From Flavobacteriales bacterium UBA7519 (GTDB taxonomy: Bacteria > Bacteroidota > Bacteroidia > Flavobacteriales > Weeksellaceae): 17,770 nucleotides of DNA. Positions 1-5,668 of the stretch are shown here, piece after piece. The notes under the pieces were generated by a model. It did no database searches. It worked only from the letters and a program-made list of their open reading frames with translations, and had not been told where the DNA came from. Each line of letters starts with the position of its first letter. Position 1 is the stretch's first letter. The DNA is taken from the NCBI GenBank assembly GCA_002476905.1, contig DLND01000209.1, positions 1-17,770 on the forward strand. Direction: 5' to 3'. The position numbers were made by a program, and so were the translations under genes.

Positions 1-47
1 TGTCCTATAATTTACATTATGTTAAATTGGGTATAATAATCAAATAT

Positions 48-76
48 AAATCAGCACTTTAAAAAAGTGCTGATTT
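48..76. terminator. Bidirectional hairpin terminator after the M14 peptidase gene
   Basis: A perfect 13-bp stem (AAATCAGCACTTT at 48-60 with AAAGTGCTGATTT at 64-76) encloses a 3-base loop. It lies 22 bases beyond the stop codon of the minus-strand peptidase gene. A/T-rich flanks on both sides would allow it to act in either direction. Confidence 0.75.
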
Positions 77-98
77 ACTTTATTTTTTAAATGTAGTT

Positions 99-1202
99 TT
101 ATTCTATTCTAAAATCCACTATAGCGTCCAGCTTTGGAAACTTTTTCTCTGAAATCAATTTTTTGCCGTTACAGTCGATCTCTTTCCAGCCTTTTTTATG
201 ATGAAGATCACCGACCTCCATTACATACGGCTGATATGTCAGCTTGCCATCACCGTCCAGAATTTCTCTATACTGCACCGCAATATCAAGAACACATTCA
301 AAATCTGTATTAAGTCTTACATCTCTGTAGATTAGATCAAAATGCGTTTCCTTGTTCTGAGGAATATCCAAATAAGTTTCATAGCTATAGGTTTCACCTT
401 TCAAAACGGACATCGCTTTGAGAGCAAAATATAAGGCCTGCGTGTAAAACTCTCTTGTTTTTTTCCGGTCTATATCATTTTCATAAAAACCGCCTTCTAC
501 CAGAACAGACGGAATTCCAGCTTTCATAAAATTATCTCCGGCTGAAGTCGGGTAAAATTCGTCTGTATATTTTGCAATTCTGTTTGGCAGCATTTGTTTC
601 ATCTGCGGATATACAGCAGCGATGACGGCCATACTTTTTTTCCTGTTTTCTGTAATAGCTCTCTCAGGGCTTTCAGAAGGCGCCAGGAATGACAAAGTTG
701 CAGGATGCTTTCCGTCTGTAGTAAAAATCGTTCGCTGATCGTGAAGATTCAGTAAATAATCATAATCTCCAGTAAGTACTACAGATTTCAGAATTTTCAT
801 TTCTGAACTGGAATTTCGCAAATAATCTCTGTTTATATCAATATCAAAGGCGTTTCTTCTGGTCCATTGTTCAGACCCGTCAGGATTCAGCATAAAAATA
901 AAATCAAGCTGTATAAGCTCAAATAACTTTTCCTTAAGTTCTGGATGTTTTTCAAAAATAGCTAGAAGATCAAGCATTGCCAAAGTTGCAGTAGATTCGT
1001 TCCCATGCATCTGAGACCAAGCTGCAATTCGCGTGGCGCCTTTTCCTAGAGTCATCATATATATAGGTTTCCCTAATCCGGACTTACCAACTTCTTTTAT
1101 ATAATCGCTGTAGTTACTCTGTAGGTAAGAAAATAATTTTTCAGGAGAAATATAGCGTTCTGGGAAATTTACATTTTTAAAATAGGGAAAACTTACGGTC
1201 AT
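99..1202 (-). CDS. M14-family zinc carboxypeptidase-like protein
   Basis: Probable zinc metallocarboxypeptidase of about 367 residues. I place the start at the ATG at 1202. The frame is open to an ATG at 1286, but the extra 28 codons run through a -7 box at 1224-1231 and would lie upstream of the inferred transcription start. From M1 at 1202, the zinc site HxxE is at about H66-E69 (MHGNES), the third zinc ligand at about H154 (NLHDQR), an NPDG/DINRDY substrate-binding segment at about 106-127, and the general-base glutamate at about E236 (VLVEGG). These are the M14 hallmarks. No signal peptide is visible from this start, so a cytoplasmic location is inferred. The substrate is unknown; peptidoglycan-type or isopeptide substrates occur in related bacterial subfamilies. 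The gene stands alone and its upstream region carries TTACA/TGTAA repeats shared with the XRE gene. Confidence 0.82.
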   Translation of the reverse strand: MTVSFPYFKNVNFPERYISPEKLFSYLQSNYSDYIKEVGKSGLGKPIYMMTLGKGATRIAAWSQMHGNESTATLAMLDLLAIFEKHPELKEKLFELIQLDFIFMLNPDGSEQWTRRNAFDIDINRDYLRNSSSEMKILKSVVLTGDYDYLLNLHDQRTIFTTDGKHPATLSFLAPSESPERAITENRKKSMAVIAAVYPQMKQMLPNRIAKYTDEFYPTSAGDNFMKAGIPSVLVEGGFYENDIDRKKTREFYTQALYFALKAMSVLKGETYSYETYLDIPQNKETHFDLIYRDVRLNTDFECVLDIAVQYREILDGDGKLTYQPYVMEVGDLHHKKGWKEIDCNGKKLISEKKFPKLDAIVDFRIE

Positions 1203-1223
1203 TTTGCTTGTTTTGATTTGTAA

Positions 1224-1231
1224 CAAAAATA
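1224..1231 (-). promoter_or_regulatory. -7 box of the M14 peptidase promoter
   Basis: On the minus strand the bases read TATTTTTG, an exact match to the Bacteroidota -7 consensus TAnnTTTG. It is 21 bases upstream of the ATG at 1202, which supports that start over the one at 1286. I see no clear -33 TTG. Confidence 0.55.
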
Positions 1232-1246
1232 AGATTAAATCTGAAA

Positions 1247-1292
1247 TTACACTTGTTACATTTGTAAAATCATTAAACATTGACAAATGTCA
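1247..1292. promoter_or_regulatory. Cluster of TTACA-NN-TGTAA operator-like repeats upstream of the M14 peptidase gene
   Basis: Three copies are visible: an imperfect TTACACTTGTTA at 1247-1258, a perfect-armed TTACATTTGTAA at 1256-1267, and a variant TGACAAATGTCA at 1281-1292. The two palindromic copies are 25 bases apart centre to centre and lie upstream of the -7 box. The same motif flanks the XRE gene's promoter, so the XRE protein is the obvious candidate to bind here (inference). Confidence 0.5.
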
Positions 1293-1479
1293 CTTTGTCT
1301 GTTGATTATTTTGTGGAATGCATTATTTTTATTTTTAATTTATAAACAGTATAATATCAGTACTTTATAGCATTTATCTAAATATAAATTTTAATTTTAC
1401 TTTAAGTATAATTTTACGGTATGTTTTCCATTTGTTCATCAATGCGTTAAACACAAAAACGTAGCAATGATCCTCATAT

Positions 1480-1491
1480 TTACAAATGTGC
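1480..1491 (+). promoter_or_regulatory. Half-conserved copy of the operator-like motif upstream of terC
   Basis: TTACAAATGTGC keeps the left arm TTACA and the TGT of the right arm of the TTACA-NN-TGTAA motif. It is about 38 bases upstream of the terC -7 box. It is weaker than the other copies and may be chance in such AT-rich DNA. Confidence 0.25.
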
Positions 1492-1517
1492 AACCCATTA
1501 ATTAACAATTAAATCGC

Positions 1518-1525
1518 TATTTTTG
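1518..1525 (+). promoter_or_regulatory. -7 box of the terC promoter
   Basis: TATTTTTG matches TAnnTTTG exactly and ends 15 bases before the terC ATG, implying a short leader. No convincing -33 TTG is present at the usual spacing. Confidence 0.5.
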
Positions 1526-1540
1526 TCAATATTTTAAACA

Positions 1541-2602
1541 ATGAGCAACGAAATTTTGTTTCTTACCGGATTCCTGGTTTTTATTGTAATTATCCTCTTA
1601 TTGGATTTGGGATTATTTAGTAAAAAAGACGGACCTGTTTCTCTAAAGCAAGCCGGACTGATGAGTTTTTTTATTGTACTTCTTTCTATGGGATTTTATA
1701 TCCTACTCACCTATTACGGTCATCTGATTCATAATATAGATAATATGGAAAGGCTGCAGGAAATAGTTGCTAAACATAAACATCCAATTAAGATAAACCC
1801 ATCGAATTTCGAACATTCCTTATTATTATATGACAAAAACCTGGGCTTGGAATTTTTGACAGGCTATCTTGTAGAATATGCGTTGTCTGTAGATAATATA
1901 TTTGTAATCTTGTTAGTATTTAGCGGATTTGGTGTGGCGCCGAGAAATTACCACAGAGTTTTGTTCTGGGGAATTTTTGGAGCCATAGTGATGCGTTTTC
2001 TCTTTATATTTATTGGTGCTGCACTTATTCAGAAGTTTGAATGGATAATGTACCTATTTGGCGCATTCCTTATATATACAGGCATAAAAATGTTTATAGA
2101 GCGTAATAAGGATGAAGAAATTGATCCTCAACATCATCCAATTGTCAAGTTTGCACAGAAACACTTCAAGGTTCATAACCAGTTTGTAGGGAATAAGTTC
2201 TTTGTTATAATAGACGGTGTAAAAAAAATGACCCCATTATTTCTGGTTCTCATCATAGTAGAGGCTACAGATCTTATCTTTGCAGTAGATAGCATTCCTG
2301 CTATTTTTTCTATAACTAAGGATCCTTATATTGTGTTCTTTTCTAATATTTTTGCCATTATAGGACTAAGATCTATGTTCTTTTTGCTGGCTGGAATTGT
2401 TGATAAATTCAGATTTCTAAAGATAGGTCTTGCTGCTTTATTAGCATTTATTGGTCTTAAAATGGTGTTCCATCATTATCTGGAACTTATCGGTTTTGGA
2501 ACATCGCATTCCCTTATTGTAATAATGTCCATATTGCTTCTAAGCATTGGAACTTCCCTACTCTTCCCTGGAAAGGGGCATAAGAAAGCCCCATTAAAAT
2601 AA
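1541..2602 (+). CDS. TerC/Alx-family integral membrane protein
   Basis: Polytopic inner-membrane protein of the TerC family. Characterised relatives (Alx, MntP-like TerC proteins) export or buffer manganese, and TerC itself is linked to tellurite resistance. The substrate here is inferred, not shown. Two signature acidic segments are present: EYALSVDNIFV at about 113-122, with D118, and VEATDLIFAVDSIPA at about 240-254, with E241, D244 and D250. These polar residues inside membrane helices are the presumed metal ligands. About eight or nine hydrophobic helices can be drawn (roughly 5-25, 38-58, 104-128, 140-162, 167-185, 230-253, 263-284, 293-311, 323-343). A hydrophilic segment at about 61-100 separates helices 2 and 3. 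The length of 353 residues is normal. The gene is monocistronic, with a -7 box upstream and a hairpin terminator downstream. I saw no yybP-ykoY manganese riboswitch in the short leader. Confidence 0.88.
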   Translation: MSNEILFLTGFLVFIVIILLLDLGLFSKKDGPVSLKQAGLMSFFIVLLSMGFYILLTYYGHLIHNIDNMERLQEIVAKHKHPIKINPSNFEHSLLLYDKNLGLEFLTGYLVEYALSVDNIFVILLVFSGFGVAPRNYHRVLFWGIFGAIVMRFLFIFIGAALIQKFEWIMYLFGAFLIYTGIKMFIERNKDEEIDPQHHPIVKFAQKHFKVHNQFVGNKFFVIIDGVKKMTPLFLVLIIVEATDLIFAVDSIPAIFSITKDPYIVFFSNIFAIIGLRSMFFLLAGIVDKFRFLKIGLAALLAFIGLKMVFHHYLELIGFGTSHSLIVIMSILLLSIGTSLLFPGKGHKKAPLK

Positions 2603-2631
2603 CTTTTACTTTCACATTTACATAGTAATCC

Positions 2632-2656
2632 AGCTACTCAGTGAGTAGCTTTTTTT
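2632..2656 (+). terminator. Rho-independent terminator of terC
   Basis: AGCTACTCA and TGAGTAGCT (2632-2650) pair around a one-base centre, effectively a 7-bp stem with a small loop. They are followed by a T run at 2651-2656. The structure lies 30 bases after the terC stop. Confidence 0.85.
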
Positions 2657-2683
2657 ATAAACTTATGCTCTCAATTTTTGGAA

Positions 2684-2762
2684 TTATCCACAATTGCGCG
2701 TTTCCCACAAGTTTTAATATTTCATTTGTTGATAAGTGTAAATTCCCATACAGTTTTCCACA
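2684..2762. other. Cluster of DnaA-box-like 9-mers in the terC-XRE gap
   Basis: TTATCCACA at 2684-2692 is identical to the classical DnaA box, and TTTTCCACA at 2754-2762 fits TTWTNCACA. Two weaker copies lie between them: TTTCCCACA at 2701-2709 and, in the opposite orientation, TGTTGATAA at 2727-2735. The surrounding DNA is AT-rich. No dnaA or other origin-linked gene is in the window, and one perfect box also occurs by chance inside the radical SAM gene (11682-11690), so origin function is only a possibility. Confidence 0.3.
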
Positions 2763-2809
2763 GTAAACATGATTAATACCTGTAAAACAATGACTTATAG
2801 AGTAATCTA

Positions 2810-2840
2810 TGTTACTAACAAGATGTTTACAGAAGTAAAC
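2810..2840. repeat. Two short inverted repeats upstream of the XRE promoter
   Basis: TGTTA-C-TAACA (2810-2820) and GTTTAC-AGAA-GTAAAC (2825-2840) are both perfect and lie directly upstream of the XRE promoter. They differ from the TTACA/TGTAA motif but share TTAC/GTAA-like arms. They could be extra regulator sites. Confidence 0.4.
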
Positions 2841-2849
2841 GCAACCTAA

Positions 2850-2894
2850 TTACAAATGTAACTTTGCTTTAAAAAATTATTTTTACATTTGTGA
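2850..2894 (+). promoter_or_regulatory. XRE gene promoter flanked by two operator-like palindromes
   Basis: TAACTTTG at 2859-2866 is an exact TAnnTTTG -7 box, which puts the transcription start near 2872. TTACAAATGTAA (2850-2861) overlaps the upstream edge of the -7 box. TTACATTTGTGA (2883-2894, one arm mismatch) ends one base before the start codon. The centres are 33 bases apart, about three helical turns. A protein bound at these sites would block RNA polymerase, the layout expected of an autorepressor. Confidence 0.6.
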
Positions 2895-2895
2895 A

Positions 2896-3417
2896 ATGGA
2901 ATTTAATGATAGGATTACAAAAGTAATAGAGTTTTCGAAACTGTCTCCAGCTGAATTTGCTGAAGAGATTGGAGTGCAACGCTCAAGCATCTCTCACATC
3001 CTCTCAGGAAGAAATAAACCGTCTCTCGACTTTATAACAAAAATAAAATCTAAATTTCCTGATATCGAATGGAATTGGCTGATTACCGGAACCGGTGAAA
3101 TGTTGATTAGTAAAGAAGAAGCTAAAATTGCTGAAAAGCAAAATTCTAAAGAAGAGGACAAGCCAATAAAAAAATCTCTGCCAGATCTCTTCTCATTAAT
3201 TAATGATGAGCAGTTCGGCTATACGGAAACCGAAGATAAGGTTAAAAAAACAGTGATGCGAGAATCTGATATTAGCGCACCAGTATCAGAAAGAAATAAA
3301 ATAAACGATTCTCAGCCATTAGAGAATTTTTCAAAAAAACAAGTTTCCGATCCAAAAAAAATCAGAAGAATTGTATTTTTTTATGATGATGGAACTTTTG
3401 AGACCTATGAAAATTAA
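2896..3417 (+). CDS. XRE-family helix-turn-helix transcriptional regulator
   Basis: DNA-binding regulator of 173 residues. The N-terminal Cro/CI-type helix-turn-helix spans about residues 5-68, with SPAEFAEEIGVQRSSISHIL as helices 2-3 and GRNKPSLDFITKI leading into helix 4. It continues with the 'WLITGTGEM' segment common in short Bacteroidota XRE proteins. A charged, low-complexity linker (about 75-155) follows. The C-terminal tail RRIVFFYDDGTFETYEN is a short hydrophobic/aromatic motif I recognise from flavobacterial members, possibly for dimerisation or ligand sensing. There is no S24 peptidase domain, so it is not a LexA/CI-type self-cleaving repressor. The palindromes over its promoter suggest autoregulation, and further copies near the M14 peptidase gene suggest that gene is a target. 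The tRNA-Arg gene follows after 23 bases. Confidence 0.85.
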   Translation: MEFNDRITKVIEFSKLSPAEFAEEIGVQRSSISHILSGRNKPSLDFITKIKSKFPDIEWNWLITGTGEMLISKEEAKIAEKQNSKEEDKPIKKSLPDLFSLINDEQFGYTETEDKVKKTVMRESDISAPVSERNKINDSQPLENFSKKQVSDPKKIRRIVFFYDDGTFETYEN

Positions 3418-3426
3418 TTATTTTTG
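3398..3426 (+). promoter_or_regulatory. Promoter of tRNA-Arg inside the 3' end of the XRE gene
   Basis: TTG at 3398-3400, an 18-base spacer and TATTTTTG at 3419-3426 make the best complete -33/-7 promoter in the window. The -7 box ends 14 bases before the tRNA. The tRNA can therefore be transcribed independently of the XRE gene, although the -33 element sits in its coding sequence. Confidence 0.6.
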
Positions 3427-3440
3427 ATAACTCTTTCCAA

Positions 3441-3512
3441 GGCCTCATAGTTCAACGGATAGAATAGAAGTTTCCTAAACTTTAGATCCAGGTTCGATTC
3501 CTGGTGAGGCTA
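3441..3512 (+). tRNA. tRNA-Arg (anticodon CCT)
   Basis: A full cloverleaf folds by hand. The acceptor stem is GGCCTCA/TGAGGCT, 7 bp with a G-T first pair. The D stem is GTTC/GAAT. The anticodon stem is GAAGT/ACTTT with loop TTCCTAA, giving anticodon CCT at 3474-3476 (reads AGG). The variable loop is AGAT, and the T stem is CCAGG/CCTGG with loop TTCGATT. The discriminator is A3512. CCA is not encoded, as is usual in Bacteroidota. It converges on the signalling operon, whose last stop codon lies only five bases away. Confidence 0.96.
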
Positions 3513-3517
3513 CACTA

Positions 3518-3880
3518 TTATTTGATATATTTTGCCACTTTGTTTTCAAGTTCTTCCAGATCAAATGGCTTGGCAACATAATCATCTGCTTTTGCACTTT
3601 CTGCAAGAGATTCTATATCATTATTGGCAGTTACATAAATCACTGGAATATTCCGGAACTGTTCATTGCTCTTAAGAAGTTTGGTAGCTTCAATTCCGCC
3701 AATATTCGGGATCCAATTGTCCATCAGAATAATATCAGGATGAAACTCGGAAACTTTTTCCAAAATGTTGTGAGAAGTCTGGGAGATATCTACCTCATAA
3801 CCGCCATCCTTGAAAATTATTGAGATGAGCTCCAGCAAAGTGGTATCATCATCAAAAATTAATATTTTTTTCTTATCCAT
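3518..3880 (-). CDS. Single-domain response regulator (CheY-like receiver)
   Basis: A 120-residue protein that is nothing but a receiver domain. It has the acidic pocket D10-D12, the phosphoacceptor D54 in ILMDNWIPNIGG, T84 and K104 (VAKPF), so it should be phosphorylatable. With no output domain it would pass phosphate on or act by protein contact. It is the last gene of the six-gene signalling operon, 16 bases after the CheB-like gene. The likely donors are the two kinases upstream in the same operon (inference). Its stop codon lies next to the tRNA-Arg 3' end, and I see no separate hairpin terminator for the operon. Confidence 0.9.
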   Translation of the reverse strand: MDKKKILIFDDDTTLLELISIIFKDGGYEVDISQTSHNILEKVSEFHPDIILMDNWIPNIGGIEATKLLKSNEQFRNIPVIYVTANNDIESLAESAKADDYVAKPFDLEELENKVAKYIK

Positions 3881-3896
3881 AATTTTAGTGTGGGTC

Positions 3897-4469
3897 TTAT
3901 CTATTTAATTGATTAATATTAATATACAGTTTTTCCGGATTAATGAGAAGATCATAGGCCACTTGTTCTTTTGCGTGTCTTGGCATATAATCTACTTCAG
4001 CTGTTTCAGGATCCTGAATCCAGATTTTTCCGTTATTGTTTTTTATATATTTTAATCCGTATATGCCGTCTGCATTGGCACCGGATAATAAAATGGCTAA
4101 AAGATTTTCTTTGTAAACCTGTGATGCCGATACAAAAGAAATGTCTATAGAAGGTCTCGAAAAGTGATGCTTTTCTGACCTGTCCAAAGATAGATTGGTC
4201 TTCGAATCAAATAGAAGATGATAATCTGCCGGGGCGATATATATTTTATCATTTTCTATTTCCGTTTTATCTTCTATTTCAATCACCTTCTTTTCTGTAA
4301 ATTGCTGAAGTAATGACTGCAATATACTTGTAGATTGTGCTTTTCTATGGACCACAAGGACAATGGGAAAATCTAATTCCCTATCCAAACCGCGAACAAG
4401 ATCGAGTATTACCTGCAGGCTGCCTGCAGATCCGCCGATAATCACCAATTCTGTCCGTATCTTTTGCAT
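3897..4469 (-). CDS. CheB-type protein-glutamate methylesterase domain (no receiver)
   Basis: CheB enzymes hydrolyse glutamyl methyl esters, and deamidate glutamines, on receptor proteins. This 190-residue protein is the catalytic domain alone, without the usual N-terminal receiver. The expected triad is visible: S14 in IIGGSAGSL, H41 in LVVHRK and D134 in LLSGANADG. The IAPADYHLLF segment at about 78-87 and SRPSIDISF at about 104-112 are also typical. Without its own receiver, control must come from elsewhere, perhaps from the stand-alone receivers next door. The gene begins 2 bases after the cheR-like stop codon. No chemoreceptor or CheA is present, so chemotaxis is not implied, and the target is unknown. 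Confidence 0.88.
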   Translation of the reverse strand: MQKIRTELVIIGGSAGSLQVILDLVRGLDRELDFPIVLVVHRKAQSTSILQSLLQQFTEKKVIEIEDKTEIENDKIYIAPADYHLLFDSKTNLSLDRSEKHHFSRPSIDISFVSASQVYKENLLAILLSGANADGIYGLKYIKNNNGKIWIQDPETAEVDYMPRHAKEQVAYDLLINPEKLYININQLNR

Positions 4470-4471
4470 CT

Positions 4472-5302
4472 TTAGTTCTGTGTCGTTTTTTTCCAGATTT
4501 TCTGATCATTGATCTGCTGGTAGGTCTTTCCTAAATTAGAAAACCGTAATGTTTCTTTCGACCCCAGTGCAAGATATCCCAGATTTTCCAAACTGTCATC
4601 AAATAATTTGAACACCCGTTCCTGCAAAGGCTTATCAAAATAGATCAGGACATTCCTGCAGACAATCAGCTGAAAGCTGTTAAATGAGCTGTCAGACACC
4701 AGATTATGTGTAGAAAGAATCATTTTTTCTTTCAGACTACTGTCGAATCTTGCACTGTCGTAATTTGCAGTATAATAATCCGAAAAGTCTTTTTTGCCTC
4801 CAGATAAAATATAATTTTCAGAATAAGTCTTCATTTGACTAATGGGAAAGACACCAGCCCGTGCAGTTTCTAAAACCGAAGGATTAATATCTGTCGCATA
4901 AATTAACGATTTATGATATAACCCTACCTCTTTCAGAAGTATTGCCACAGAATACGCTTCTTCGCCAGTAGAACATCCCGCAATCCATATTCTTATAAGT
5001 GGATAGGTTCCAAGCTGCGGAAGTATATTTTCTCTTAGTTCTTTAAAGAAATAAGGATCTCTGAACATCTCTGTCACATTGACTGTTACTTCTTCTATAA
5101 AGCGCTTCAGATAATTTGGTTCGTTAATAAGTGTATATCTCAGTTCTGCAAAGCTCGTAAACTTATCAATCAGGCAAATTCTATTAACACGCCTTTTGAA
5201 AGATGCCCGGCTGTATAGCGAAAAGTCATAGCCATACAAATCATAAACATCTTTTATCAGATATTCTAACTCTTCATCTTTTACAATTCCGGGTTCTATC
5301 AT
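4472..5302 (-). CDS. CheR-type protein-glutamate O-methyltransferase
   Basis: A 276-residue SAM-dependent methyltransferase of the CheR family, predicted to methylate glutamates on a signalling protein. It has the N-terminal helical CheR domain (about 10-70), the NVTEMFRDP motif at 75-83, the SAM-binding IAGCSTGEE at about 107-115, ATDIN at 136-140 and the CRNVLIYF motif at 215-222. Its length is typical. Its ATG overlaps the stop codon of the upstream receiver gene by one base (TAATG), indicating translational coupling. With the adjacent CheB domain it forms a reversible methylation pair. No classical MCP substrate is encoded nearby; the hybrid kinase of this operon is a candidate substrate (inference). 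Confidence 0.92.
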   Translation of the reverse strand: MIEPGIVKDEELEYLIKDVYDLYGYDFSLYSRASFKRRVNRICLIDKFTSFAELRYTLINEPNYLKRFIEEVTVNVTEMFRDPYFFKELRENILPQLGTYPLIRIWIAGCSTGEEAYSVAILLKEVGLYHKSLIYATDINPSVLETARAGVFPISQMKTYSENYILSGGKKDFSDYYTANYDSARFDSSLKEKMILSTHNLVSDSSFNSFQLIVCRNVLIYFDKPLQERVFKLFDDSLENLGYLALGSKETLRFSNLGKTYQQINDQKIWKKTTQN

Positions 5303-5667
5303 TATGATAATTTTTCGATGGTATTTAAAAGAGTATCAACATTAATGGGTTTTGTAACATAATCATCTGCTCCTGCTTTCAAACATTTTTCACGGTCTTC
5401 CGGCATGGCTTGCGCAGTTACGGCAATAATTATGCTATTATTGATTGGTTCTGTTTTCCGGATGTTTTTCATTGTTTGATAGCCATCCATATCCGGCATC
5501 ATCATATCCATTAATATGACTTTTATATCCGGTTCATCCTTTAATATTTTAATGGCTTCGTCTCCAGACAAGGAACTTCTAACATCATAACCTTTTGATT
5601 TTAATGTTAGCTTTAGAGCAAATATATTTCTGGGATCGTCATCTACGATCAGTATTTTTTTCTTCAT
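5302..5667 (-). CDS. Single-domain response regulator (CheY-like receiver)
   Basis: A 121-residue stand-alone receiver with acidic pocket D9-D11, phosphoacceptor D54 in ILMDMMMPDMDGY, T84 and K106 (VTKPI). All key residues are intact. It closely resembles the last receiver of the hybrid kinase next to it (shared DDDxRNIF, MDMMMPxMDGY and AGAxDY), so the two probably arose by duplication or domain detachment. It starts one base after the kinase stop codon and overlaps the CheR start by one base. It is therefore likely made together with both and a natural relay partner. Confidence 0.92.
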   Translation of the reverse strand: MKKKILIVDDDPRNIFALKLTLKSKGYDVRSSLSGDEAIKILKDEPDIKVILMDMMMPDMDGYQTMKNIRKTEPINNSIIIAVTAQAMPEDREKCLKAGADDYVTKPINVDTLLNTIEKLS

Positions 5668-5668
5668 A

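Noticed and set aside
1203..1286. Extended N-terminus of the M14 protein as a signal anchor (hydrophobic VISDLILFLLQI)
   Set aside because: It is tempting as a membrane signal, but the -7 box at 1224-1231 and the operator repeats lie in it, so it is probably not transcribed.
1526..1540. yybP-ykoY-type manganese riboswitch before terC
   Set aside because: The inferred leader is only about ten bases, too short for the element.
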